A DNA stretch of 64,000 nucleotides, taken from JAOUEA01 sp963825685. GTDB lineage: Bacteria > Actinomycetota > UBA4738 > HRBIN12. The notes under the pieces were generated by a model, which saw nothing but the letters and a program-made list of their open reading frames with translations, ran no database searches and was not told the DNA's origin. Position 1 is the first letter of the stretch, and the number at the start of each line of letters is the position of its first letter. The stretch covers positions 62,001-126,000 of the forward strand of contig CAWGUD010000006.1 of assembly GCA_963825685.1 (NCBI GenBank), in the 5' to 3' direction. The position numbers and the translations under genes were made by a program. This document shows positions 1 through 9,159 of the stretch, one piece after another.

Positions 1-1
1 G

Positions 2-205
2 TTAGTTGTCGTTGAACGAACGCGGGAGCAGCGACACCACGAAGAGTCCCGCCAGTCCCACCAGTGCATAGACGACCTTGCTCATTGGTTCCGTGCTGCC
101 CCCGAACAGTTCGGCGACCAAATCGACTTCTGCCACCGCCCAGAGCCCCCAGTTGAGGGCGCCGACGATCACCAGCACTAACGCGATTACTGCAATCCAA
201 CGCAT
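2..205 (-). CDS. DUF378 small membrane protein
   Basis: A 67-residue protein that opens with MRWIAVIALVLVIVGALNW, a hydrophobic segment containing the GALNWG motif of the DUF378 (YuzA-like) family. A second membrane segment follows at about residues 40-60. The start chosen is the ATG at 205 because AAGGAGA sits just upstream; a longer in-frame reading has no such site. Known function of the family is not established. It is divergent from the CarH-like regulator, with about 225 bases between them. The gene is complete, its TAA lying at the window edge. Confidence 0.8.
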   Translation of the reverse strand: MRWIAVIALVLVIVGALNWGLWAVAEVDLVAELFGGSTEPMSKVVYALVGLAGLFVVSLLPRSFNDN

Positions 206-362
206 CTCTGTCTCCTTAAGCTCGGACGCGATCTTCGGGTTCCACGGGCGAGGCACAGCCTCGCTGCGGGCGGGTACGACCCGAATCACTCATGCACTGC
301 TCCCTTCTTTCTATTGGTCGTTTCTTGGTCGTATGCCGATGACTACTTGTCCACCAGCAAGA

Positions 363-404
363 GTTTGGCCAAACATGTCCGCGATGTCAAGCGACTTGGC
401 AAAC
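363..404. promoter_or_regulatory. Candidate operator: palindrome plus second half-like copy
   Basis: Positions 363-374 are a perfect 12-base palindrome, GTTTGGCCAAAC. A related sequence, CTTGGCAAAC, lies at 395-404. Both are in the gap before the CarH-like gene, 27-68 bases from its ATG. CarH-family repressors usually bind repeated sites in their own promoter, so autoregulation is a reasonable inference. No promoter hexamers could be assigned with confidence. Confidence 0.35.
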
Positions 405-430
405 TTTTGCACAAGTGCCACAATCCCTCC

Positions 431-1327
431 ATGAAGTACTCCGTCCAGGCTGCAGGTCGAGCAACCGGCATCTCCCCGTGGCGCATCAGAACCTGGGAAC
501 GTAGGTATGGGGTCCCGAGCCCGGAGCGGGAACCCAATGGTCGACGCACGTACTCGGAGGAGGATGTCGAGGTTCTCCGCAGAATGGCTGCGCTGACCGA
601 GGCGGGCCTGAGTGCGGCACATGCCGCCGAGACGATTCGCAACGACGAGCCGCCGTTGCCGCAACGGCTCGATACGGTGGCGTTCGACCTTCGTGCGGTG
701 GCGATTGCCGACGGCGGCCGGGCGTTCGACGAGTCCGGATGCATCGGCGCCATCCGCGACGCGAGCCGGAGTCTCGGCTGGGCGGAAACGATTGGGCGTG
801 TCCTCATGCCCGCGATGCAGCTCATCGGCGAGCGCTGGGAACGCGGCGAAGTCTCCCTCGCCGCGGAGCACTTCGTCTCCCAACTGGTGCGGCGCGAGAT
901 GCTCGCCGCAGTCGCGGCGTTCGACGCGCCGAGCGACGATCAGCCGCTCGTCCTCGTCGCCTGTCCCGCAGACGAGTTGCATGACCTCGGCGCAACAGCC
1001 TTCTGGCTGTTGCTGCGTGAGCGCGGAGCGAGGGTGATCTTCCTCGGGGCAGACGTACCGGCGGAAGCGCTTGTGGCTACGGTGAACGCCACGCGTCCTG
1101 ACTCCGTATGCCTATCCGGGATCGCACCCACCTCAGCACCAATGCTTGCTGAAGCCGCTCGCCGTTTGCTCGACGCGCATGCGCCAACGCGAGTCTTCGT
1201 GGGAGGGCCCGCATTGCGACTCTTCCCGCTCGGACGAGTAATGGCTCCTCGCCTGCCGGACCGGATCAGTGCTGCGGTGGATGTCCTCCTGGGACATCAC
1301 TCGGGCCCACCCAGTCCCGACCCGTGA
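431..1327 (+). CDS. carH: CarH-like B12-dependent MerR-family photoreceptor/regulator
   Basis: A 298-residue transcription regulator. Residues 1-70 form a MerR-type helix-turn-helix (ISPWRIRTWERRYGVPSP, then RRTYSEEDVEVLRRM). Residues about 75-165 are the helical cobalamin-cap domain and 170-295 the Rossmann-like B12-binding domain (PADELHDLGA). The CarH fingerprint W-x9-E-H is intact (W136, E146, H147) and H184 is the expected lower ligand to cobalt. In characterised CarH proteins, adenosylcobalamin drives tetramer formation on DNA and light breaks it, switching on carotenoid or photoprotection genes. Start: the ATG at 431 places the HTH at the usual position, although no Shine-Dalgarno is visible. 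The target genes here are unknown; the divergent DUF378 gene and the heme cluster are candidates only. Confidence 0.85.
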   Translation: MKYSVQAAGRATGISPWRIRTWERRYGVPSPEREPNGRRTYSEEDVEVLRRMAALTEAGLSAAHAAETIRNDEPPLPQRLDTVAFDLRAVAIADGGRAFDESGCIGAIRDASRSLGWAETIGRVLMPAMQLIGERWERGEVSLAAEHFVSQLVRREMLAAVAAFDAPSDDQPLVLVACPADELHDLGATAFWLLLRERGARVIFLGADVPAEALVATVNATRPDSVCLSGIAPTSAPMLAEAARRLLDAHAPTRVFVGGPALRLFPLGRVMAPRLPDRISAAVDVLLGHHSGPPSPDP

Positions 1328-1500
1328 GTCCGCCTGATGACACGCGCCTGCGTCGATAGGTCGCGGCCTCGGGGGAACGGCCCGATCGGGCTACTCTTCC
1401 AGGCCAACCCAGTGCGCGCTTTTACTTCGCGCGCGTAGAGCGGCCGAGACATCCTCACCATGCGGGTTGCCGCGAAGCCGGCGCCCACCAGCGCGAGCAT
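1297..1500 (-). CDS. Possible small protein, unrecognised
   Basis: A 67-residue frame beginning MLALVGAGFAATRMV overlaps the 3' end of the CarH-like gene by about 30 bases. It has a short hydrophobic start and a basic body and resembles no family I know. It lies in the 1328-1642 gap, which otherwise shows nothing recognisable. It could be spurious. Confidence 0.2.
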   Translation of the reverse strand: MLALVGAGFAATRMVRMSRPLYAREVKARTGLAWKSSPIGPFPRGRDLSTQARVIRRTHGSGLGGPE

Positions 1501-1642
1501 GATGTGTCCGCTCGTGCATCGTGGCGCTCCTTGGCCTGAGCGAGGGAGCCGATGGCTACGGATGGCTGTCCAGCTCAGCGGGGCAAACGGTGATCGGACC
1601 TCGTGGCTGTATCGAGTATGATGCCCGCCGGCGGTGCTCACC

Positions 1643-1964
1643 ATGCCATACAACGAGAAGCTTGCCGAGGATGTCCGCGCACTGCTTGCGGACCAAGCGG
1701 CGCTGTCCGAGCGCAAGATGTCTGGTGGCATATCGTTCCTCCTCGCGGGGAACTACTGCTGTGGCGTGCTGAACGACGACCTCGTGGTGCGCGTCGCATC
1801 CGAGGCCGCCCTCGAAGCGGCCGCATGTGCGGCAGATGGACTTCATCGGCCGGCCGATGAAGAACTGGCTTTATGTCGCGCCTGAGGGGACGAAGACGAA
1901 GCGGGCGCTGAGCGGCTGGGTACAACGAGGACGCGCGTTCGCGTTGTCGTTGCCCGCGAAGTAG
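1643..1964 (+). CDS. TfoX N-terminal domain protein (frameshifted)
   Basis: The protein starts MPYNEKLAEDVRALL and continues with the TfoX_N signature ERKMSGGISFLL and NYCCGVLNDDLVVRV. Near base 1815 the frame changes and resumes as HVRQMDFIGRPMKNW, then YVAPEGTKTKRAL, ending in SLPAK at the TAG of 1962-1964. The restored product is about 107 residues, the usual size of stand-alone TfoX_N proteins. The family is linked to competence regulation in gammaproteobacteria, but stand-alone members elsewhere have no settled role. Only one shift is needed to restore it, so sequence error is more likely than decay. Confidence 0.8.
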
Positions 1965-2084
1965 CGGCGAGGCACTCGTAGGTCGTATCTCGCCCGAGGG
2001 CTGATCTATGCCAGAACTCGAACGGATGTCTGCACGAGCCTGCGGAAGAGTACGATCGAGCCTCGGCTCAATGGCTTACGTACG

Positions 2085-3223
2085 TCACCACTGCACGAAC
2101 ATCGGCATGACGACGTGGACGTAGCGGTCGTCGCCGACGGGGCGGAGGACGCCGGGGGCCGAGGGCGATGAGGTCTCGATGGCGACGCGGTCGGTGGTGA
2201 TCACGTTCAGGACTTCGATGAGGTAGCGGCTGTTGAAGGCGATCTTCGCCTCTTCGCCGGTCACGATGGCGTCGATCTCGCCCTCGTTGTTGCCGACTTC
2301 CTCGGCGCGCGCGGTGACGAGGAGGCTGCCCGGTGCGCCGCTCGCGCCGGGCGTCGCGGTGAGGCGGACGATGCCGGAGCCGTCGCGCGCGAAGATCGAG
2401 GCGAGCCGCGTCTCCTGGCGGAACTCGCCGACCGAGATCTCGGTGCGCGTCGCGGAGCTGGCCGGGATGAGCTGCTGATAGTTGGGGAACGTCCCCTGGA
2501 TCAGGTTCGCGATCAGCGTCGCGTGGCCGAGGTCGAACAGCACCTGCGTCTGCGCGGCGTTCACCGTCATCGTCACGGGCGCCTCGGCCTCGGGGAGCAG
2601 CCGCGCCAGCTCGCCGAGCGCGCGCGCCGGCACGATCACCTCGCGCTCCTGCACCTCGCCCTCGGGCAGGTCGAGGTCGTAGACCGCGAGGCGGAAGCCG
2701 TCGGCGGCGGCCAGGCGGATCACGCCCTGCTGGATCGCGAAGTGGACGCCGGTGAGCACCGGGCGCGAGTCATCGGTGGCGGCGGCGAAGACGACGTGGT
2801 CGAGCGCCTGGCGCAGACGGTCGGCGGCGATGTGGATCGCCCCGGCGCCCTCGACGGGCGGGATCGGCGGGAACTCGTCGGGGTCCATGCCACCGATCGA
2901 CGCGGCGTTGCGCGCGCACGAGAGGCTCACCTGGCGCGAGCGCTCGGCGAGCGTTCATCTCGATCTCCTCGCGCGGCAGCGTCGCGACGAAGTCGGACAG
3001 CAGCCGCGAGGGCATCGTGATGGAACCGGGCTGGGCGACCGTCGCCGAGATGGTGTACGTGATCGCGATCGTCTCGGCGTCGGTGGCGGAGAGCTTGATG
3101 CGCCCCTCGTCGGCTTCGACAAGGACGTGCTGCGTGATCGGGCAGGACAGAACGCGCGGGGACCGCCCTCGAGACCGCGCTGAGGCCTCGATGCAGCTGA
3201 TCCTGCTGGCAGGCGACGCGCAT
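2085..3223 (-). CDS. dnaN: DNA polymerase III beta subunit (sliding clamp), frameshifted
   Basis: The beta clamp forms a ring round DNA and tethers the replicative polymerase. The protein begins MRVACQQDQLHRGLSAVSRAV at the ATG of 3223, with GGAG about ten bases upstream. It continues with ITQHVLVEADEGRIKL and the first-domain end MPSRLLSDFVATLPREEIEM. The FPPIPPVEG motif typical of DnaN follows, and it ends RYVHVVMPMFVQW, close to the family's MPMR-type tail. Two single-base shifts, near 3139 and 2950, split it; removing one base at each gives a continuous protein of about 379 residues, full length for DnaN. It sits next to hemL rather than dnaA, so it is either a relocated sole copy or a second clamp gene. 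Confidence 0.9.
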
Positions 3224-3335
3224 GGAGTAGTGCTCCTGCAAATGATTAAGCGCTGAGCGTTTTACACGCTCATTAGAGTATACGGGCGTACGCGAATGGC
3301 TGGCAACGCGCGGGGGAGCACGGACGCTCGCAGCG

Positions 3336-4642
3336 TCAGGCTCGCGCCAGAGCTTCCCCAAATGCCTCCGCAGCGTGCCGGACAGTCTCGTCGATGGCCT
3401 CCTCGTCGTGGGCGAGCGAGACGAACCAGCACTCGAACTGCGAGGGCGGCAGCAGCACCCCGCGCTCGAGCATCGCGCGGTGGAAGCGCGCGAACGTCGC
3501 CGTGTCGCTCGTGCGCGCCTCGGCGTAGTCGCGCGGCGTCGAGGCGCGGAAGAACGGCGTGAGCGCCGAGCCGACGCGCGCGACCGGCGAGCGGGACGCC
3601 CGCTGCCTCGGCGGCGCGTTCGAGGCCGGCCTGCGAGCCGCGCGCCCAGCGCCTCGAGGCGTTCGTACGCGCCCTCGGTGCGTGCGAGCGTGTCGAGGGT
3701 CGCGAGACCGGCGGCCATCGCGAGCGGGTTCCCGGAGAGCGTGCCCGGCCTGGTAGACGTCGCCGATCGGGCGCCATGCGCTCCATCAGCGCCGCGCGGT
3801 CCGCCGTACGCGCCGACCGGCAGCCCGCCGCCGATCACCTTGCCGAGCGCTGTGAGGTCCGGCGCGACGCCGAAGCGCTCCTGCGCCCCGCCCCGCCCGA
3901 GGCGGAAGCCCGTGATCACCTCGTCGAAGATGAGGAGCGCGCCGTGCTCGTCGCAGAGCGCGCGCAGGCCCTCGAGGAAGCCCGGCTGCGGCGGGACGAG
4001 GCCCATGTTGCCGGCGACCGGCTCGACGATGATGCAGGCGACCTCGCCGCGGGTGCGCCTCGAGGGCCGCGCGCACCGCCTCGAGGTCGTTGTAGGGCAC
4101 GACGAGCGTCTGCGCGGCGAAGGCCGCCGGCACGCCCGGCGAGTCGGGCAGCCCGAGCGTCGCCACGCCCGAGCCCGCCGAGGCGAGCAGCCCGTCGGCG
4201 TGGCCGTGGTAGCCGCCGTCGAACTTCAGCACGAGGTCGCGCCCGGTGACGGCGCGCGCGAGGCGCAGCGCCGTCATCGTCGCCTCGGTGCCGGAGTTGA
4301 CGAAGCGCACCATCTCGATGCGACGGCACGGCCTCGACGATGCGCTCGGCGAGCTCGACCTCCGCCTCGGTCGGCGCGCCGAACGAGGTGCCGCGCGTCG
4401 GCGGCGTCCTGCACCGCGGCGACGACGGCCGGGTGCGCGTGCCCGAGGATCAGCGGCCCGAACGAGCCGACGTAGTCGATGTACTCGTTGCCGTCGACGT
4501 CGACGACGCGCGCTCCGGCGCCGCTCGCGAGGACGACCGGCTCGCCGCCGACCGCCTTGTACGCGCGCACGGGCGAGTCCACCCCGCCGGGCAGCACGCG
4601 CCGGGCGCGCTCCATCACCTCGCGGGAGCGGTCATGAGTCAT
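3336..4642 (-). CDS. hemL: Glutamate-1-semialdehyde 2,1-aminomutase, heavily frameshifted
   Basis: HemL turns glutamate-1-semialdehyde into 5-aminolevulinate with pyridoxal phosphate, the second step of C5-pathway tetrapyrrole synthesis. It starts MTHDRSREVMERARRVLPGG at 4642. Further segments are VRFVNSGTEATMTALRLARA, the PLP-lysine region GKVIGGGLPVGAYGG, IFDEVITGFRLG, and AGTLSGNPLAMAAGLATL. The end is FGEALARA with TGA at 3336-3338. These segments occur in order but in changing frames, with shifts near 4395, 4325, 4050, 3795, 3770, 3748, 3645 and 3600. The rebuilt length, about 430 residues, is normal. It is the last heme gene of the minus-strand run, 56 bases after the HAD gene. Confidence 0.88.
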
Positions 4643-4698
4643 CGATGTTCCTTACTACGCTTCGAGGCACGCGCTCGAGGCGATGCGGCTGGCACCAG

Positions 4699-5479
4699 TC
4701 AGGCGAGGATCGCGTCCGCGATCGCCTCGAGCGAGCGCGTCTCGATGTCGGGGAGCGCGGTCTCTTTCGGGTACTCGGCCTCGTTGCGGCGCACGTAGGC
4801 GGCGCGCAGCCCGGCGTTGACGCGCGCCGCTGACGTCCGCGCCGGGCGTGTCGCCGACGTAGAGCACCTCGTGCGGCTCGCAGCTGAAGCGCTCGGCCAG
4901 CGCGAGGAAGGCCGCGCGGTTGCGGCTTGTAGATGCGCAGCGACTCGGACGACTGGATCACCGAGAAGCGCAGCCGGTTCACCGACACCGCGCTCTGGAG
5001 GAAGTCCTCGTCGGCGTTGGACATGAGGCCCACGAGGTACTTCTGCGCGATGCGCTCGATGCTCTCGAACGCGTCCGGATACGCGGGCGCGTGGCTCAGC
5101 ACGTGGCGGAGGTGGTTGCGCGCCCGCGACGGGGTCGCCCGGCGAGCTCGTACTTCGCGAAGGTGTACTCGAACTGGCGGCGCCAGGTCTCCCATGTCGC
5201 GATCCACGGCGGGGGTGGCCCATCCGTCAGTCGCTTGTGGCGAAGCTTGGCGTCCTCGTCGTCAGTCTCATCGAGTGTCCCGTCCTGCGCCCAGACGCTG
5301 ACCTTGCGAAACGCCTCGTCCTGGAACGTCTTCGCGACCTGCTCGTGGTCCCCGCCGAGGCCCTGCTGGTCGAGGACCTCCTGCACCGCCAGCAGGAAGT
5401 CCCAGTGAAACAGCGTGCCGTACGCATCGAAGGCGACGGCCTTGATGACCGACAGATCGAGGGGAGCGCGCGTGCTCAA
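4699..5479 (-). CDS. HAD-superfamily hydrolase (haloacid dehalogenase-like), frameshifted
   Basis: The protein begins near AVAFDAYGTLFHWDFLLAV, where FDAYGTL is HAD motif I with the nucleophilic Asp. LVGLMSNADEDFL is motif II. KPQP marks motif III, and YVGDTPGADVSGA motif IV. It ends DIETRSLEAIADAILA at 4699. The shifts are near 5130, 4925 and 4830. The rebuilt size, about 260 residues, fits subfamily I enzymes with a helical cap. The substrate cannot be told from sequence. The start is a TTG at 5479; the true start could be a little upstream if another shift lies there. It is probably co-transcribed with hemL. Confidence 0.75.
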
Positions 5480-5512
5480 GGGTGTGCCTCAGTGGTGTCC
5501 GTTGCGTCATGG

Positions 5513-5897
5513 TCATTGTCGTGTCCTTCGCGAGGCATGATCGGTGCGCGGTATCGCGCGCTCGTCCTTCGACAGGCTCAGGACGAACGGTACTTTGCAT
5601 GGCTCAGGGCTGAGCGAGCTGCGTCGAGCAGACGAGGCAATAGCGTCCCAGTCGCCTCGGATCAGTGCTTCCTTCTTTGCTCGCGACCAGCCCTTGATCT
5701 GACGCTCACGGCGAACGGCATCGTAACGAGATTCGAACTCATCTTGCCATACCAGTTCAACCGGCCGGCGTCGAGCAGTGTATCCACCGTACGAACCGTC
5801 GTAGTGCGCCGCGAGCCGAGACATCGAGGTCGTCCGTGTGGCCGGTGTAGTACGTGCCATCCGAACATCGAAGGATGTAGACGAAGAACACTGGCAC
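5513..5897 (-). CDS. GIY-YIG domain protein, frameshifted
   Basis: The GTG start at 5897 gives VPVFFVYILRCSDGTYYTGH, where VYI and YYTGH are the GIY and YIG signatures. After one shift near 5820 the frame continues LAAHYDGSYGGYTARRRPVEL, then DAVRRERQIKGWSRAKKEAL, which is the small stand-alone GIY-YIG (UPF0213/YhbQ) pattern. These small proteins are nuclease-like and of uncertain role. The last 30 or so residues run through a dispersed repeat (VLSLSKDER), so the natural C-terminus is probably blurred by repeat insertion. Inverted copies of that repeat flank the gene. Confidence 0.75.
5562..5589 (-). repeat. Dispersed palindromic-type repeat, copy 1
   Basis: Read on the minus strand this is CGTTCGTCCTGAGCCTGTCG followed by AAGGACGA. 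It is a 28-base element identical over at least 26 bases to a copy at 5921-5948 in the opposite orientation. Its translation gives the well-known SLSKDER / PEPVEG peptide seen in many bacterial annotations. This copy overlaps the 3' end of the GIY-YIG frame. Confidence 0.8.
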
Positions 5898-5920
5898 GTC
5901 GCATCCCGTCCACCAAAACC

Positions 5921-5948
5921 CGTTCGTCCTGAGCCTGTCGAAGGACGC
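5921..5948 (+). repeat. Dispersed palindromic-type repeat, copy 2
   Basis: The same element as at 5562-5589 but on the plus strand, beginning CGTTCGTCCTGAGCCTGTCG. It lies between hemB and the GIY-YIG start, so the two copies form an inverted pair about 360 bases apart that encloses the GIY-YIG gene. Confidence 0.8.
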
Positions 5949-5980
5949 GAGCGGCGCATACCGCTGAATTGGCTGCGCCC

Positions 5981-6985
5981 TTACCCGTCCTCCCGCAGCC
6001 AGCGCGCCGCCTCCTTCGCGTGGTAGGTGAGGATGATGTCCGCGCCCGCGCGCCGGATAGAAGTCAGCGTTTCGAGGACGGCCGCGCGCTCGTCGAGCCA
6101 GCCGTTGGCGGCGGCGGCCTTCAGCATCGCGTACTCGCCGGAGACGTTGTATGCGGCCACCGGCAGGTCGGTCGCATCGCGCACCGCGCGCACCACGTCG
6201 AGGTAGGGCAGCGCGGGCTTCACCATGACGATGTCGCGCCGCTCCTCGATGTCCGCCGCCACCTCGCGCAGGGCCTCGCGCGCGTTGGCGGGGTCCATCT
6301 GGTAGCCGCGGCGGTCGCCGAACCTGCGGGCGCGGAGTCGGCGGCCTCGCGGAACGGGCCGTAGAACGCCGAGGCGTACTTGGCGCTGTACGCCATGATC
6401 GGCGACGCTCTCGTGGCCAGCGCTCGTCGAGCGCCTCGCGGATGGCGGCGACGCGGCCGTCCATCATGTCCGAGGGCGCGATGAGGTCGGCGCCCGCCTC
6501 GGCGAGTGAGACGGCGGTCTCGCGCCAGCAGCGGCAGCGACGCGTCGTTGTCGACATCGCCGCCGGGGCTCGAGCAGGCCGCAGTGGCCGTGGTCGGTGT
6601 ACTCGCACAGGCAGACGTCGCCCACCACCACGAGGTCGGGGTCGGCGTCCTTCAGCGCGCGCGCGCCTGCTGCACGATGCCGTCCGGCGCGTAGCCCTCG
6701 CTGCCCTCGGCGTCCTTCGAGGCGGGGATGCCGAAGAGCATCACCGCGCGGACGCCGAGCGTCGCGCAGCTCGCGCGCCTCGGCGGCGAGCTGGTCGACC
6801 GAGAGCCGCGACTGGCCGGGCATCGAGGCGATCGGCTCGCGCACGCCTCGTCCGTGCGTGACGAACAGCGGGTAGATGAACGAGGCCGGGTCGAGCCGCG
6901 TCTCGCGCACGAGGCCGCGCATCGCCTCGCTGCGGCGGGTGCGCCTCGTGCGGGTGAACTGCGCACGGCTGGTGAGGATGGTCAT
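5981..6985 (-). CDS. hemB: Delta-aminolevulinic acid dehydratase (porphobilinogen synthase), frameshifted
   Basis: HemB condenses two 5-aminolevulinates to porphobilinogen. Recognised parts in order are MRGLVRETRLDPASFIYPLF, MPGQSRLSVDQL, the zinc-cysteine region VCLCEYTDHGHCG, PSDMMDGRVAAIREAL, and the Schiff-base lysine region IVMVKPALPYLDVV. AAYNVSGEYAMLKAAAANGW follows, ending in KEAARWLREDG at 5981. At least five shifts (near 6770, 6660, 6560, 6410 and 6325) break it, yet every core motif is present, and the rebuilt length of about 330 residues is normal. The ATG at 6985 is chosen; a longer reading to 7045 adds unconserved residues. It sits in the heme run after the decayed DUF4268 gene. 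Confidence 0.88.
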
Positions 6986-7063
6986 TCGGGGCAGGCGCCA
7001 GCGCCAGCAGGCGAGGTTGGAATTCGCGGATATACGCGGCAGCACCGTCGAGCCCCCACTGCT

Positions 7064-7517
7064 TCAGTGACTCGAGATGCTGTGCCGAATCGCCAATCGA
7101 ACCTCCTCGGCTGGAAGTAGATGGAGACTCATTTTCGTCTCGGGCTTCCGATCCCAGTGGATTGTTCCCACCACGGCCGCTAGCACCGATTTGATGTCAT
7201 CGGCGCTGTGTTGGAGTTCATCGAATGTGTCTTTGGTTCGCTGCTTGTCGGGTGACTGAAGGCAGAGTTCGACGTGAAAGTTGCCGTCTGCGGGTTTAGC
7301 CATGCGACGAAGAACTCCGTTGCGAACATGTAAGTATTTGACCTAGATGCCCGTGGTTAGTCGGCTCGAGTTGGTTCTCGATCAGGACTTCGCGGCCAGT
7401 CCCGGCTTCACGCCCAAACAGATCGGCCCAGTACCGGCCTACGCTGACTTCGCGCTCTACGAGTTCAATTTCAATCCCGATTGCCGCGCTCAGAAGTCCA
7501 ATATGATCTTCAGCCAT
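7064..7517 (-). pseudogene. Remnant of a DUF4268/PDDEXK-like nuclease-related protein
   Basis: Two pieces lie head to tail. The first (7296-7517) reads LVEREVSVGRYWADLFGRE, then VLIENQLEPTNHGHLGQIL, the nuclease-like N-terminal core of DUF4268 proteins. The second (7064-7303) reads VELCLQSPDKQRTKDTFDEL, then VGTIHWDRKPETKMS, the C-terminal DUF4268 segment. The central part of the family, usually well over 100 residues, is missing between them, and the join is a stop. Unlike its neighbours, a frame correction alone does not restore it, so this is internal deletion and decay. It interrupts the heme run between cobA-hemD and hemB. Confidence 0.6.
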
Positions 7518-7589
7518 GGCGTGAACTCATGAGCCTCGTGACGCCAAACGTCACGCGCATCCACTCGTCTCAGGGTGCCAAGTATCGGG

Positions 7590-9159
7590 CTACTCATCGT
7601 GCACTTCGAAGCGCATGTACCCCACCAGCGCCTCGACGAGGCCTGCCACCGTGTGCTCCTCGGCGACGACGTGCGGCGGGCAGGCCGGCTGCCTCGGCGG
7701 TGGCGGCGGTCTGCGGGCCGATGCACGCGATCGTGGCATCCGCGCAGCGGCTCGATGTCGCCGCCGAGCAGCGTTACGAGGTTCTTCACCGTCGATGACG
7801 AGGTGAACGTCACGATGTCGACCTCGCCGGCGCGGATGCGCTCCAGCACGGCCGCCGAGGGCTCTGCGGGCGGCGCCGAGAGGTAGAGCGTCAACTCATC
7901 GACGGTTGCGCCGGCGGCGCGCAGCCCGTCCGGCAGTGCCGCGCGGGCGCCCTCGGCACGCGGCAGCAGCACCGAGGCGCCATCGACGCCCTCGGCCACG
8001 AGCGCCTCGAGGACGCGCGTCGCCATGCGACTCATCCGGCACGAGGTCGGCGAGCAGGCCTCGGTCCGCGAGCGCCTGCACCGTGGCGGGGCCGATGGCG
8101 CACACTCGCGCGCCGGCGAACGCGCGCGCGTCGGCGCCGTGGTCGCGCAGCAGGTCGAGCATGACCTGCACGGCGTTGTCCGAGGTGAAGACGACCCACT
8201 GGTAGCGGCCGGCGCGCAACGCCTCGACGGCCGCGCGCACGGCTTCCGGCTCGGCGCGGCGCTGCACCTCGATGGCGGGAAGCAGCAGCGGCAGTGCCCC
8301 TTCGGCGCGGAGCGCGTCGGCCAGCGTCGAGGCCTGGCGCCGCGTCCGCGTGACCAGCACGCGCTTGCCGCCGAGCGGCCCGCCCCACGTCAGTCCGAGG
8401 CGGTCGCGCAGCGCGACTACCTCGCCGACGACGAGGAGCGCGGGCGCCTCGATGCCTTCGGCGCGGGCGACCTCGGCGATGCGGGCGAGCGGCGCTTCGG
8501 CGACGCGCTGCGCGGGCGTCGTGGCGGCGTGGATGAGCGCGGCAGGCGTGGCGCACATCGCGGCCGCCCTCGATCAGTGCCGCGGTGATCGCCTCGATGC
8601 GGCCGACGCCCATCAGGACGACTACCGTGTCGACGGCCGTCGCGAGGTGCTTCCAGTCGACGCCCTCGGCGGTGCGCGTGGGATCCTCATGCCCGGTGAC
8701 GACCGCGAACGAAGCGGCTACCTGGCGATGCGTGATCGGGATGCCCGCCGCCGCGAGGCCCGCGATCGCCGAGGTGATGCCGGGCACGACCGTGCACGCG
8801 ATGCCGGCCGCGGCCAGCGCCTCGGCCTCCTCGCCGCCGCGCCCGAAGACGAACGGGTCGCCGCCCTTGAGCCGCACGACACGGCGGCCGGCGCGGCCGT
8901 GCTCGATGAGCTCCGAGTTGATCTCCTGCTGCGTCATCGCCTGGCGGCCGGCGCGCCTTGCCCGACATCGATGCGCAGCGCCTCGGGCGGGCACTCCTCG
9001 ATGCAGTTCGGCGGTGCCGAGGCGGTCGTAGAGCACGACCTCGGCGCGGCGCAGCGCGGCAAGGCCGGCCTGGGTGATCAGCCCGGGGTCGCCCGGCCCC
9101 GCGCCCACGAGCCAGATGTGGCCGCGGCTCCGGCCGTGCGCGATCGGCCGCGCGGTCAT
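7590..9159 (-). CDS. cobA-hemD: Fused uroporphyrinogen-III C-methyltransferase / uroporphyrinogen-III synthase, frameshifted
   Basis: The N-terminal half is a SUMT: IWLVGAGPGDPGLITQAGLA, then VVRLKGGDPFVFGRGGEEAE, VVPGITSAIAGLAAAGIPIT and VVLMGVGRIEAI. It makes precorrin-2 from uroporphyrinogen III using two SAM. The C-terminal half is uroporphyrinogen-III synthase: RVLVTRTRRQASTLADAL, then WVVFTSDNAVQVMLDLL, ERIRAGEVDIVTFTSSSTV, and an end GLVEALVGYMRFEVHDE at the TAG of 7590-7592. The shifts are near 8990, 8570, 8030 and 7740. The rebuilt product is about 520 residues, normal for CobA-HemD fusions. Its ATG overlaps the hemC stop by four bases (ATGA), so the two are translationally coupled. 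It commits the cluster towards siroheme. Confidence 0.88.

Noticed and set aside
5720..5760. tRNA-like ATTCGAACTC sequence
   Set aside because: It lies within the GIY-YIG coding region and no cloverleaf arms surround it.
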